DNA of 64,000 bases from Cinclus cinclus (GCF_963662255.1 NC_085080.1:937503-1001502); one strand, 5' to 3'; counted from the stretch's first letter, positions 12,101 to 27,100 are shown. Numbers and translations: made by a program. The notes: generated by a model not told the origin, from the letters alone.

Positions 12101-15100
12101 AAAATCCCATTTTTGTCCCCCAAATCCCATCTGTTCTTTCCCCAAAATCCCATTTATTCCCCTCCAATCCCATTTCTATCCCCCCCCTCCCCCAATCCCA
12201 TTTCTATCCCCTCCCCCCAATCCCATTTATTCCTCCCCCAATCCCACACCATCCCCCCTCCCCCTCCCCCAATCCCATTTCTATCCCCCCCTCCCCCAAT
12301 CCCAATCCCACACCATCCCCCAATCCCAATCCCAACCCCACACCATCCCCCTCCCCCAATCCCAATCCCATTTCTATCCCCCCCTCCCCCAATCCCAATC
12401 CCACACCATCCCCCAATCCCAATCCCACACCATCCCCCTCCCCCAATCCCAATCCCACACCATCCCCCTCCCCCAATCCCACACCATCCCCCAATCCCAA
12501 TCCCACACCATCCCCCTCCCCCAATCCCAATCCCACACCATCCCCCTCCCCCAATCCCAATCCCACACCATCCCCATCCCCCAATCCCACACCATCCCCC
12601 TCCCCCAATCCCAATCCCACACCATCCCCCTCCCCCAATCCCAATCCCACACCATCCCCCTCCCCCAACCCCAATCCCACACCATCCCCCAATCCCAATC
12701 CCACACCATCCCCCTCCCCCAACCCCAATCCCACACCATCCCCCTCCCCCAACCCCAATCCCACACCATCCCCCAATCCCAATCCCACACCATCCCCCTC
12801 CCCCAACCCCAATCCCACACCATCCCCATCCCCCAATCCCACACCATCCCCCAACCCCAATCCCACACCATCCCCCTCCCCCAACCCCAATCCCACACCA
12901 TCCCCCTCCCCCAATCCCAATCCCACACCATCCCCATCCCCCAATCCCACACCATCCCCCAACCCCAATCCCACACCATCCCCCTCCCCCAATCCCAATC
13001 CCACACCATCCCCCTCCCCCAATCCCAATCCCACACCATCCCCATCCCCCAACCCCAATCCCACACCATCCCCCTCCCCCAACCCCAATCCCACACCATC
13101 CCCCTCCCCCAACCCCAATCCCACACCATCCCCATCCCCCAATCCCACACCATCCCCCAACCCCAATCCCACACCATCCCCCTCCCCCAATCCCAATCCC
13201 ACACCATCCCCAATCCCAATCCCACACCATCCCCCTCCCCCAATCCCAATCCCACACCATCCCCCTCCCCCAATCCCAATCCCACACCATCCCCATCCCC
13301 CAACCCCAATCCCACACCATCCCCCAACCCCAATCCCACACCATCCCCCTCCCCCAATCCCAATCCCACACCATCCCCCAACCCCAATCCCACACCATCC
13401 CCCAACCCCAATCCCACACCATCCCCCTCCCCCAACCCCAATCCCACACCATCCCCCTCCCCCAATCCCAATCCCACACCATCCCCCAATCCCAATCCCA
13501 CACCATCCCCCTCCCCCAATCCCAATCCCATTTCTGTCCCCCCCTCCCCCAATCCCAATCCCACACCATCCCCCAATCCCAATCCCACACCATCCCCCAA
13601 TCCCAATCCCACACCATCCCCCTCCCCCAATCCCAATCCCACACCATCCCCCAATCCCAATCCCATTTCTATCCCCCCTCCCCCAATCCCAATCCCACAC
13701 CATCCCCCTCCCCCAATCCCAATCCCACATTTTCTCTCCATTTCCCCATCCCTTATCCATTTATTTATTCTCATTTTTTTTTTACTGTTTCGTTTTTTAT
13801 TTTTCATTTTGTTCCTCTCTCTCTCTCTCTCTCTCCCTCCCCCACCCCCTCTCCCCAAAATCCCAATTCCCAGGCTCCGTGTCCCTGTGGGCTCCCGGCG
13901 TCTCCGAGCCCGTGGGGCGGCTCCTCGCTCACCGCGGCTCCGTGCGCGGCCTCGCCGTCGACGCCTCCGGAAGGTGCCAAAAAATCCCCGGGAATTTTGG
14001 GGAAGGGGGGGTGAGAGAGGGGAGGAATTTTTGGGGATTTTTTTTTTTTTTTTTTTTTTGGGGGGGGGGGGAGGGTTTTAAGGGGAAATTTTGAGGGGAT
14101 TTTTTGGGGTTTTGGGGGGAATTTTGGGGATTCCGCGGGGATTTTTTGGGGATTCCGGGAGGATTTTGGGAGGAATTTTGGGGATTCCGGGGGGATTTTT
14201 TGGGGATTCCGGGAGGATTTTGGGGATTCCGGGGGGATTTTGGGAGGAATTTTGGGGATTCCGGGGGGATTTTGGGGATTCCGGGAGGATTTTGGGGGAA
14301 TTTTGGGGATTCCGGGAGGATTTTGGGGATTCCGGGAGGATTTTGGGGGAATTTTGGGGATTCCGGGGGGATTTTGGGGATTCCGGGGGGATTTTGGGAG
14401 GAATTTTGGGGATTCCGGGGGGATTTTGGGGATTCCGGGAGGATTTTGGGGGAATTTTGGGGATTCTGGGAGAATTTTGGGGATTCCGGGAGGATTTTGG
14501 GGGAATTTTGGGGATTCCGGGGGGATTTTGGGGATTCCAGGAGGATTTTGGGGGGAATTTTGGGGATTCCGGGGGGATTTTGGGGATTCCGGGAGGATTT
14601 TGGGGGAATTTTGGGGATTCCGGGGGTATTTTGGGGGAAAATTTTGGGAATTCCGGGGGGATTTTGGGGGAATTTTGGGGATTCAGGGGGAATTTTGGGG
14701 ATTCCAGGGGGATTTTAGGGATTCAGGGGGAATTTTGGGGGAAAATTTGGGGATTCTGGGGGAATTTTGGGGGGAATTTTGGGGTTTCTGGGGGATTTTG
14801 GGGGGATTTTGGGGATTCCAGGGAGATTTTGGAGGAAAATTTTGGGGATTCCGGGGGAATTTTGGGGATTCCGGGGGGATTTTGGGAGGATTTTCAGGGA
14901 ATTTTGGGATAATTTTGGTCTTAATTTTTTTGATATTTCTCTGAATTTCGGGTTAATTTTGGGGTTGATTCTGCTGAATTTTGGGATAATTTTGGGATAA
15001 ATTTGGGATAATTTTGGGCTGAATTTTGGGATCATTTTGGGATAATTTTGGGATAATTTCGGGATAATTTTGGGCTGAATTTTGGGATAATTTTGGGATA

Positions 15101-18100
15101 ATTTTGGGCTGAATTTTCCGAGTGAATTTTCTTGTTTCTTATTCTTATTTATTTTTTATTATTTATTTTTATTATTTTTTATTCTTATTTATTTTTCTTA
15201 TTTATTTTTCTTCATTCTTATTCTTATTTTTCTTATTTATTTTTCTTATTTCTTTTTATTATTTCTTATTCTTATTTTTCTTATTTCTTATTCTTATTTA
15301 TTTTTTTTTTATTTTTCTTATTTCTTATTCTTATTTTTTTTCATTTATTATTCTAATTTATTTCTTATTCTTATTTCTTATTCTTATTTATTTTTTTATT
15401 TATTATTCTAATTTCTTATTTCTTGTTCTGATTTCTTATTCTTATTTATTTTTTTATTCATTATTCTTATTTATTCTTATTTATTGTTATTTATTTTTTA
15501 TTTCTTATTCTTATTTATTTTTTTATTTATTATTCTAATTTCTTATTTCTTATTCTTATTTATTTATTTTATTTATTTTTCTTATTTCTTATTATTTATT
15601 GTTCTTATTTCTTATTCTTATTTCTTTTTCTTATTTATTTTTTATTTATTCTTATTTCTTATTCTTATTTTTCTTATTTATTTTTCTTATTTATTTTTTT
15701 ATTTCTTATTCTTATTTTTCTTTTTTCTTATTCTTATTTATTTTTTATTTCTTATTCTTATTTCTTTTTCTTATTTCTTATTCTTATTTATTTTTTTTAT
15801 TTATTATTCTTATTTCTTATTCTTATTTATTTTATTATTTCTTATTCTTATTTATTTTATTATTTCTTATTCTTATTTATTATTTATTTATCATTTTTAT
15901 TTCTTATTCTTATTTCTCACTCTCATTTATTATTTATTTTTCTTATGTATCCCCAAACCCCATTTTAATTATCATATTATATTTTATTTTTTTTTTTTGG
16001 TAATTTAATTTAATTTAATTTTTTTATTTTTATATTTTATTTTATTTTATTTTATTTTATTTTATTTTATTTTTATATTTTTATTTTATTTTATTTTACT
16101 TTATTTTATTTTATTTTATTTTATTTTATTTTTATATTTTTATTTTATTTTATTTTATTTTATTTTATTTTATTTTTATATTTTATTTTATTTTATTTTA
16201 TTTTATTTTTATATTTTTATTTTATTTTATTTTTATATTTTATTTTATTTTATTTTATTTTTATATTTTATTTTATTTTATTTTATTTTATTTTTATATT
16301 TTATTTTATTTTATTTTATTTTATTTTATTTATATATTTTTATTTTATTTTATTTTATTTTATTTTATTTTATTTTATTTTACTTTATTTTATTTTTTTT
16401 TCCCCCCCCTCCATTTCAGGCTCATGGCCACGTCGGGGCTGGACAAGAAAATCCGAATTTTCGACCTGAGGAATTTTGGGATTCTCCAGGAATGGGGGAA
16501 CCCCCTGGGAGCCTCCGGGCTCAGCTTCAGCCAGAGGGGGCACCTGGCTGCTACCTGGGGGGAGCTGCTCCAGGTGAGACCGAGGGGGCACCTGGCTGCT
16601 ACCTGGGGGGAGCCGCTCCAGGTGAGACCGAGGGGGCACCTGGCTGCTACCTGGGGGGAGCCGCTCCAGGTGAGACCGAGGGGGCACCTGGCTGCTACCT
16701 GGGGGGAGCTGCTCCAGGTGAGACCGAGGGGGCACCTGGCTGCTCCAGGTGAGACCGAGGGGGCACCTGGCTGCTACCTGGGGGGAGCTGCTCCAGGTGA
16801 GACCGAGGGGGCACCTGGCTGCTACCTGGGGGGAGCCGCTCCAGGTGAGACCGAGGGGGCACCTGGCTGCTACCTGGGGGGAGCTGCTCCAGGTGAGACC
16901 GAGGGGGCACCTGGCTGCTCCAGGTGAGACCGAGGGGGCACCTGGCTGCTACCTGGGGGGAGCTGCTCCAGGTGAGACCGAGGGGGCACCTGGCTGCTAC
17001 CTGGGGGGAGCTGCTCCAGGTGAGACCGAGGGGGCACCTGGCTGCTACCTGGGGGGAGCTGCTCCAGGTGAGACCGAGGGGGCACCTGGCTGCTACCTGG
17101 GGGGAGCCGCTCCAGGTGAGACCGAGGGGGCACCGAGGGGGCACCTGGCTGCTACCTGGGGGGAGCCGCTCCAGGTGAGACCGAGGGGGCACCTGGCTGC
17201 TACCTGGGGGGAGCTGCTCCAGGTGAGACCGAGGGGGCACCTGGCTGCTCCAGGTGAGACCGAGGGGGCACCTGGCTGCTACCTGGGGGGAGCTGCTCCA
17301 GGTGAGACCGAGGGGGCACCTGGCTGCTACCTGGGGGGAGCTGCTCCAGGTGAGACCGAGGGGGCACCTGGCTGCTACCTGGGGGGAGCCGCTCCAGGTG
17401 AGACCGAGGGGGCACCGAGGGGGCACCTGGCTGCTACCTGGGGGGAGCCGCTCCAGGTGAGACCGAGGGGACACCTGGCTGCTACCTGGGGGGAGCTGCT
17501 CCAGGTGAGACCGAGGGGGCACCTGGCTGCTCCAGGTGAGACCGAGGGGGCACCTGGCTGCTACCTGGGGGGAGCCGCTCCAGGTGAGACCGAGGGGGCA
17601 CCTGGCTGCTCCAGGTGAGACCGAGGGGGCACCTGGCTGCTCCAGGTGAGACTGAGGGGGCACCTGGCTGCTCCAGGTGAGACCGAGGGGGCACCTGGCT
17701 GCTACCTGGGGGGAGCTGCTCCAGGTGAGACCGAGGGGGCACCTGGCTGCTACCTGGGGGGAGCCGCTCCAGGTGAGACCGAGGGGGCACCTGGCTGCTA
17801 CCTGGGGGGAGCTGCTCCAGGTGAGACCGAGGGGGCACCTGGCTGCTCCAGGTGAGACCGAGGGGGCACCTGGCTGCTACCTGGGGGGAGCTGCTCCAGG
17901 TGAGACCGAGGGGGCACCTGGCTGCTACCTGGGGGGAGCTGCTCCAGGTGAGACCGAGGGGGCACCTGGCTGCTACCTGGGGGGAGCCGCTCCAGGTGAG
18001 ACCGAGGGGGCACCGAGGGGGCACCTGGCTGCTACCTGGGGGGAGCCGCTCCAGGTGAGACCGAGGGGACACCTGGCTGCTACCTGGGGGGAGCTGCTCC

Positions 18101-21100
18101 AGGTGAGACCGAGGGGGCACCTGGCTGCTCCAGGTGAGACCGAGGGGGCACCTGGCTGCTACCTGGGGGGAGCCGCTCCAGGTGAGACCGAGGGGGCACC
18201 TGGCTGCTCCAGGTGAGACCGAGGGGGCACCTGGCTGCTCCAGGTGAGACTGAGGGGGCACCTGGCTGCTCCAGGTGAGACCGAGGGGGCACCTGGCTGC
18301 TACCTGGGGGGAGCTGCTCCAGGTGAGACCGAGGGGGCACCTGGCTGCTCCAGGTGAGACCGAGGGGGCACCTGGCTGCTACCTGGGGGGAGCCGCTCCA
18401 GGTGAGACCCGCAGCCGAAGAGCGGTGCCTGTGCACAGGGCAAAATGGGAGCTGCCACCCAAAAAAATCACATTTTAACAACAAAAAAATCACATTTTTA
18501 ACACCAAAAATCACCTTTTTAACACCCAAAAATGTCATTTTTAACACCCAAAAAAATCACCTTTTAACACCCAAAAAAATCACCTTTTAACACCCAAAAA
18601 ATGTCATTTTTAACACCCAAAAAAATCCCCTTTCGCTGCCTGTGCACAGGGCAAAATGGGAGCTGCCACCCAAAAAAAATCACATTTTAACAACAAAAAA
18701 ATCACATTTTTAACTCCAAAAATCACCTTTTTAACACCAAAAAATGTCATTTTTAACACCAAAAAATCACATTTTAACACGCAAAAATGTCATTTTTAAC
18801 ACCCAAAAAAATCACCTTTTAACACCCAAAAAAATCACATTTTAACACCCAAAAATGTCATTTTTAACACCAAAAAATCACATTTTAACACCCAAAAAAT
18901 CACATTTTAACACCCAAAAATGTCACATTTTTAACACCCAAAAAAATCACCTTTTAACACTAAAAAATCACATTTTAACACCAAAAAATCACATTTTAAC
19001 ACCCAAAAAAATCACATTTTAACACCCAAAAAAATCACATTTTAACACCCAAAAATGTCATTTTTAACACCCAAAAAAATCACCTTTTAACACCCAAAAA
19101 AATCACATTTTAACACTAAAAAATCACATTTTAACACCAAAAAATGTCATTTTTAACACCAAAAAATCACATTTTAACACCCAAAAAAATCACATTTTAA
19201 CACCCAAAAAAATCACATTTTAACACCCAAAAATGTCATTTTTAACAACAAAAAATCACATTTCTAACACCAAAAAAATCACATTTTAACAACAAAAAAT
19301 CACATTTTAACAACAAAAAATCACCTTTCTAGCACCAAAAAATGTCATTTTTAACAACAAAAAATCACCTTTCTTTCACCAAAAAAAATCACCATCGTTA
19401 CATTATTGCATTTATACAATTCCACGTTTCTATTATTTAATTAACTTTTAATTATTTTATTTCTGTGTCCCAGGTTTACCCCAGCTCGGATCTGGGGTCC
19501 CAGCCCCAAAATCCCATTTATTTATATTTATATTTATATTTATATTTATATTTATATTTATATATTTATATATTTATATTTATATTTATATTTATATTTT
19601 TATATTTATATATTTATATTTATATTCATAATTTCAATTTTATATTTATACATTATCCCACTCACACATTTCTATTATTTAATTAACATTCAATTATTTA
19701 ATTTCTGCCCCCCAGGTTTACCCCAGGTCGGATCTGGGGTCCCCCCCCAGGCCGTTCCTGCGGCACCGAGCCCCAATTCCCATTATCCCATTATCCCATT
19801 ATCCCATTATCCCATTATCCCATTATCCCATTATCCCATTATCCCATTATCCCACATTTACACATTTCTATTATTTAATTAACATTCAATTATTTAATTT
19901 CTGCCCCCCAGGTTTACCCCAGGTCGGATCTGGGGTCCCCCCCCAGGCCGTTCCTGCGGCACCGAGCCCCAATTCCCATTATCCCATTATCCCATTATCC
20001 CATTATCCCATTATCCCATTATCACACATTTACACATTTCTATTATTTAATTAACATTCAATTATTTAATTTCTCTCCCCCAGGTTTACCCCAGGTCGGA
20101 TCTGGGGTCCCCCCCGAGGCCGTTCCTGCGGCACCGAGCCCCAATTCCCATTATCCCATTATCCCATTATCCCATTATCCCATTATCCCATTATCCCATT
20201 ATCCCATTATCCCACTCACACATTTCTATTATTTAATTAACATTGAATTATTTAATTTCTCTCCCCCAGGTTTACCCCAGGTCGGATCTGGGGTCCCCCC
20301 CGAGGCCGTTCCTGCGGCACCGAGCCCCAATTCCCATTATCCCATTATCCCATTATCCCATTATCCCATTATCCCATTATCCCATTATCCCATTATCACA
20401 CATTTACACATTTCTATTATTTAATTAACATTCAATTATTTAATTTCTGCCCCCCAGGTTTACCCCAGGTCGGATCTGGGGTCCCCCCCCAGGCCGTTCC
20501 TGCGGCACCGAGCCCCAGCCCCGGCTCGGGGCCTTCTCTTCTGCCCCTTCGAGGACGTGCTCGGGGTCGGCCACGGGCTGGGCTTCAGCAGCCTCCTGGT
20601 GCCAGGTGGGAAATCCGGGAATTCCCGGGGGAAATACGGGAATGCAAAGGGGGAAATACGGGAATGCAAAGGGGGAAATACGGGAATGAAAAGGGGGAAA
20701 TACGGGAATTCCCAGGGGGAAATACGGGAATGAAAAGGGGGAAATACGGGAATTCCCAGGGGGAAATACGGGAATGAAAAGGGGGAAATACGGGAATGCA
20801 AAGGGGGAAATACGGGAATGAAAAGGGGAAATACGGGAATGAAAAGGGGGAAATATGGGAATTCCCAGGGGGAAATACGGGAATGAAAAGGGGGAAATAT
20901 GGAATTCCCAGGGGGAAATACGGGAATGAAAAGGGGAAATACGGGAATGCAAAGGGGAAATACGGGAATGAAAAGGGGAAATCTGGGAATGCAAAGGGGA
21001 AATCCAGGAATTCCCAGGGATATCTGAGATTCCCCAGGGAAATCCGGGAATTCAAAGGGAAATCTGGGAATTCTCACCGAAATCCGGGAATCCCACCAAA

Positions 21101-24100
21101 ATCTGGGAATTCCAGGGAAATCCGGGAATGCCCACCGAAATCCGGGAATTCAAAGGGAAATCCAGGAATTCTCAGGGGAAATCCGGGATTCCCCAGGAAA
21201 TCCGGGAATTCTCACCGAAATCCGGGAATTCCGACGGAAATCCGGAAATTCCCACGGAATTCCGGGAATTCCAACCGAAATCTGGGAATTCCGAGGGAAA
21301 TCCCGGAATGCTGAGGGAAATCTGGGAATGCCCACCGAAATCCGGGAATTCCGACCGAAATTTGGGAATTCCCACAGAAATCTGGGAATTCAAGGGAAAT
21401 CCGGGAATTCCGACCGAAATCTGGGAATTCCCACAGAAATCTGGGAATTCCGAGGGAAATCCGGGAACGGCGCCGCTGCGCCACAACTGCTTTGCCAATT
21501 TTCACCAATTTTTCCAGGTTTTTTTGGGGTTTTTGGATTTTTCACGGATTTTTCGTTGTTTGTTTTTTTTTTTTTTTTTTAGAGAATCTTTTGGAAATTT
21601 TTAGGGAATTTTTTGGAGTTTTTCTGGGAATTTTTTTGGAATTTCTTGGCAATTTTTAGGGAATGTTTTGGGAACTCTTAGGGAATTTTTTGGGAGCTTT
21701 TTCGGAACTTTTAGGGATTTTTTTTGGGGAGTTTTTTGGCAATTTTTGGGAGTTTTTAGGGAATTTTTGGAGATTTTTTGGGGCATTTTTCAGGATTTTT
21801 AGGGGTTTTTAGGGACTTTTTTTGGGAACTTTTAGGGAATTTTTTTGGAGATTTTTTTTGGGAATTTTTTTGGAAATTTTAAGAGAATTTTTTGGAATTT
21901 TTGGGGGAATTTTTTGGAATTTTTTGGGGAATTTTTGGGAGTTTTTTGGGAGTTTTTTGGGAATTTTTTGGGAATTTTTTGGAAATTTGGAAATCTTTTG
22001 GGATTTTTTTTGGGGGGGGTTTCTTGGGGTTTTTTTTTTATTTTTTTTGGGTCATTTTCTGGTGAATCTTTGGAGATTTTTTGGGGGGGAATTTTTGGGA
22101 ACTTTTCTGGATTTTTGTTTGGAATTTTTTTTTTTTTTTTTGGGGGGGGGAGGGGGAGGGGGAGCATTTCTCCCTCTCCAAAACCAAAAAAATTCCCAAA
22201 TTTTAGGCTCGGGGGAGCCAAATTTGGACGCTCTGGAGAACAATCCCTTCCGCAGCCGCCGCCAGCGCCAGGAGTGGGAGGTCAAAGCCCTGCTGGAAAA
22301 GGTGAAAAAAAAAAAAAATTAAATTAAAAATAAACCCCAAAACCCAAAATATTCACCCCAAAAATCCCCTCCCTAAAAAAACCCCAAATTTCCTAAGACG
22401 TTCCCAAAAATTCCCCGTTTTTCACCCCAAAATTCTTTTTTTTTCCCTCAAAAATCTCAATTTTTCCCCTCAAAAAATCTCTTTTTTTCCCCCTCAAAAA
22501 ATCTCAATTTTCTCCTCTAAAATCTCAATTTTCTCCTCTGAAATCTCTTTTTTTTCCCCACAAAAATCTCTTTTTTCCCCTCAAAATCTCATTTTTTTCT
22601 CTCAAAAATCTCAATTTCCTCCTCTAAAATCTCCTTTTTTTTCTCCTTTGAAATCTTTTTTTTCCCTCAAAAATCTTTTTTTCCTTTTAAAAAACTCAAT
22701 TTTTTTCCCCTCAAAAATCTCTTCTTTTTCCCCTAAAAATCTCTTTTTTTTCCCTCAAAATCTCTTTTTTCCCCTAAAAATCTCTTTTTTCCCTCAAAAT
22801 CTCTTTTTTTCTCTCAAAAATCTCAATTTCCTCCTCTAAAATCTCCTTTTTTTCCTCCTCTGAAATCTCTTTTTTTCCCCTCAAAATCTCTTTTTTTCCC
22901 CTCAAAAATCTCTTTTTTCCCTCAAAAATCTCAATTTTTTTTCCTTTTAAAATCTCAATTTTTTCCCCTCAAAAATCTCTTTTTTTTCCCCACAAAAATC
23001 TCTTTTTTCCCCTCAAAATCTCTTTTTTTCTCTCAAAAATCTTTTTTCTCTCAAAAATCTCAATTTCCTCCTCTAAAATCTCCTTTTTTTTCCTCCTCTG
23101 AAATCTTTTTTTTTCCCTCAAAAATCTCAATTTTTCCCTCAAAAATCTCAATTTTGTTTTCCTTTAAAAATCTCAATTTTTTTTTTCCTTCCCAATTTTT
23201 TTTTTCCTTCAAAAATTTTTTCCCTCAAACATCTCATTTTTTTTCCTTTTAAACCTCAAATTTTTTTCCTTCACAAACCTTTTTTCCCCTCAAAAATCTC
23301 TTTTTTCCCTCAAAAATCTCAATTTTTTCTCCTTTTAAAATCTCAATTTTTTTCCCCTCAAAAATCTCTTTTTTTCCCCTAAAAATTTCTTTTTTTTCCC
23401 TCAAATCTCTTTTTTTCCCCCTCAAAATCTCTTTTTTCTCTCAAAAATTCTCAATTTCCTCCTCTAAAATCTCCTTTTTTTTCCTCCTCTGAAATCTTTT
23501 TTTTTCCCCTCAAAATCTCTTTTTTTCCTCAAAAATCTCTTTTTTTTCCCCTCAAAATCTCTTTTTTTTCCCCTCAAAAATCTTTTTTCCCTCAAAAATC
23601 TCATTTTTTTCCTTTTAAAAATCTCAATTTTTTTTTCCTTCACAAATCTTTTTTTTTCCCCTCAAAAATCTCTTTTTTTCCCCTCAAAAATCTCAATTTT
23701 TTTTCCTTTTAAAATCTCAATCTCTTTTTTTCCCTCAAAAATCTCTTTTTTTCACTCAAAAATCTCTTTTTTTCCTCAAAAATCTCTTTTTTCCCCTAAA
23801 ATCTCTTTTTTTTCCCCTCAAAATCTCTTTTTTCTCTCAAAAATCTCAATTTCCTCCTCTAAAATCTCCTTTTTTTTTCTCCTCTGAAATCTTTTTTTTT
23901 CCCCTCAAAAATCTCTTTTTTCCTTTTAAAAATCTCAATTTTTTTTCCTTTTAAAAAATCTCAATTTTTTTTTTCCTTCACAAATTTTTTTTTTCCTTCA
24001 GAAATTTTTTCCCTCAAAAATCTCATTTTTTTTCCTTTTAAAAATCTCAATTTTTTTTTCCTCAAAAATCTCTTTTTCCCCCTCAAAATCTCTTTTTTTC

Positions 24101-27100
24101 CCCTCAAAAATCTCTTTTTTCCCTCAAAAAATCTCATTTTTTTTCCTTTTAAAAATCTCAATTTTTTTTCCTTCAAATCTCTTTTTTTTTCCCCTCAAAA
24201 ATCTCCATTTTTCCCCCTCTAAAATCCCATTTTTCCCCCCCGTTTTTTTCCCGTTATTTTTTTCCCGTCCCTCCCCTTCCTTCCCGGCTCTGAAATTCCC
24301 GGTTTTTTTTTTTTTGTTTTGTTTTGTTTTTTTTTTTGGATTTTCCCAGATTCCCTGGGAGCTGCTGACCCCGATCCTTCTCTGCTCTCCCGCGTGGACG
24401 AGGCCGGGCTGGAGCAGAAACGGCGCGAGAGGATCCAGCGCCTGGTACCGCCCAAAAATCCCGGAATTCCCAGCCCCGAAATCCCGGAATTACCGACCCC
24501 AAATCCCGGAATTCCCAGCCCGAAATCCCGGAATTACCGACCCAAATCCCGGAATTACCGACCCCAAATCCCGGAATTCCCAGCCCAAAAAATCCCGGAT
24601 TACCGACCCCAAATCCCGGAATTACCGACCCCAAATCCCGGAATTACCGCCCCCAAATCCGGAATTCCCAGCCCAAAAAATCCCGGAATTACCGACCCCA
24701 AATCCCGGAATTACCGACCCAAATCCCGGAATTCCCAGCCCAGAAATCCCGGAATTACCGCCCCCAAATCCCGGAATTCCCAGCCCAAAAAATCCCGGAA
24801 TTCCCAGCCCCGAAATCCCGGAATTACCGCCCCCAAATCCCGGAATTACCGACCCCAAATCCGGAATTCCCAGCCCAGAAAATCCCGGAATTCCCAGCCC
24901 TGAAATCCCGGAATTACCGACCCCAAATCCCGGAATTACCGCCCAAAAATCCCGGAATTCCCAGCCCCGAAATCCCGGAATTACCGCCCCCAAATCCCGG
25001 AATTCCCAGCCCAAAAAATCCCGAATTCCCAGACCAAAAATCCCGGAATTACCGACCCCAAATCCCGGAATTCCCAGCCCTGAAATCCCGGAATTACCGA
25101 CCCCAAATCCCGAATTACCGACCCCAAATCCCGGAATTACCGCCCAAAAATCCCGAATTCCCAGCCCGAAATCCCGATTACCGACCCAAATCCCGGAATT
25201 CCCAGCCCCGAAATCCGGAATTACCGCCCCCAAATCCCGGAATTCCCAGCCCAAAAATCCCGAATTCCCAGCCCCGAAATCCCGGAATCCCAGCCCAAAA
25301 AATCCGGAATTCCAGCCCCGAAATCCCGGAATTACCGCCCCCAAATCCCGGAATTACCGCCCCCAAATCCCGGAATTCCCAGCCCAAAAATCCCGGAATT
25401 ACCGACCCCAAATCCGGAATTCCCAGCCCTGAAATCCCGGAATTACCGACCCAAATCCCGGAATTCCCAGCCCCGAAATCCCGGAATTCCCGACCCCGAA
25501 ATCCCGGAATTACCGCCCCCAAATCCCGGAATTCCCAGACCAAAAAATCCCGGAATTACCGACCCCAAATCCCGGAATTACCGACCCCAAATCCCGGAAT
25601 TCCCAGCCCAGAAAATCCCGGAATTCCCAGCCCTGAAATCCCGGAATTACCGACCCCAAATCCCGGAATTCCCAGCCCTGAAATCCCGGAATTACCGACC
25701 CCAAATCCCGGAATTCCCAGCCCCGAAATCCCGGAATTCCCGACCCCGAAATCCCGGAATACCGCCCCCAAATCCCGGAATTCCCAGACCAAAAAATCCC
25801 GGAATTACCGACCCCAAATCCCGAATTACCGACCCCAAATCCCGGAATTCCCAGCCCAGAAAATCCCGGAATTCCCAGCCCTGAAATCCCGGAATTACCG
25901 ACCCAAATCCCGGAATTACCGCCCAAAAATCCCGGAATTACGACCCCAAATCCCGGAATTCCCAGCCCTGAAATCCCGGAATTACCGACCCCAAATCCCG
26001 GAATTCCAGCCCCGAAATCCCGGAATTCCCGACCCCGAAATCCCGGAATTACCGACCCCAAATCCGGAATTCCCAGCCCAAAAATCCTGAATTACCGCCC
26101 CAAAATCCCGGAATTCCCAGCCCGAAATCCCGGAATTCCCAGCCCAAAAATCCCGGAAATCCCAGCCCCGAAATCCCTGAATTCTTTCCCAAATCCAGGA
26201 ATTTTTCCGAAAATCCCAGAATTCTTTCCCAAAATCCCAGAATTCTTTCCCAAATGCAGGAATTCTTCCCAAAATCCGGAATTCTTTCCCAAAATCCAGG
26301 AATTCTTTCCCAAAATCCATGGAATTCTTTCCCAAAATCCAGGAATTCTTTCCCAAATCCCGGAATTCTTTCCCAAAATCCAGGAATTCTTTCCCAAAAT
26401 TCAGGGAATTCTTTCCCAAAATCCAGGAATTCTTTCCCAAAATCCAGGAATTCTTTCCCAAAATCCATGGAATTCTTTCCCAAAATCCAGGAATTCTTTC
26501 CAAAATCCGGGGAATTCTTTCCAAAATCCCGGGAATTCTTTCCCAAAATCCATGGATTCTTTCCCAAAATCCTGGAATTCTTTCCCAAAATCCAGGAATT
26601 CTTTCCCAAAATCCAGGAATTCTTTCCAAAATCCTGGAATTCATTCCCAAAAATCCCGGAATTCCTCCCCTGAGCCCCTCCCCATTCCGAGTTTTTCCCC
26701 ATTTTCCAGGGATTTGACCCCAATTCCAAAGGGAAATTCCGACCCCGGAAGCGCCGCAAGGGGAGGGACCCCGAGCTCCGCAAGCGCCAGGTGGCGCACG
26801 AGGAGCAGAGGGTGAGAATTTGGGCAAATTCGGGCAAATTCGGGCAAATTCGGGAATTTTGGGGGGATTTGGGAATTTGGGGGGATTTTTTTAGGAATTT
26901 TTAGGGGATTTTCGGGGAGTTTTTTGGCGTTTTTTTAGGGAATTTGGGGTTTTTTGTTTTTTTTTTTTAAAGGATTTTTTTGGGTAATTTTGGAGTTTTT
27001 TGGGCGTTTTACGGGATTTTTTTGGGGAATATTTTGGGTTTTTTTAAAGGATGTTTTGGGAATTTTTGGGTGTTTTATGGGATTTTTTTGGGAATTTTTG

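Noticed and set aside
11688..14094. Long Pro/Ser/Asn open frames (PSPNPNPT) and their complement
   Set aside because: Translation of the CCCAAT/CCCACACC array inside a WDR46 intron.
15985..16400. Disease-like TTTTA expansion
   Set aside because: TTTTA arrays are common in introns; nothing here shows instability or an effect beyond serving as sequence before an acceptor.
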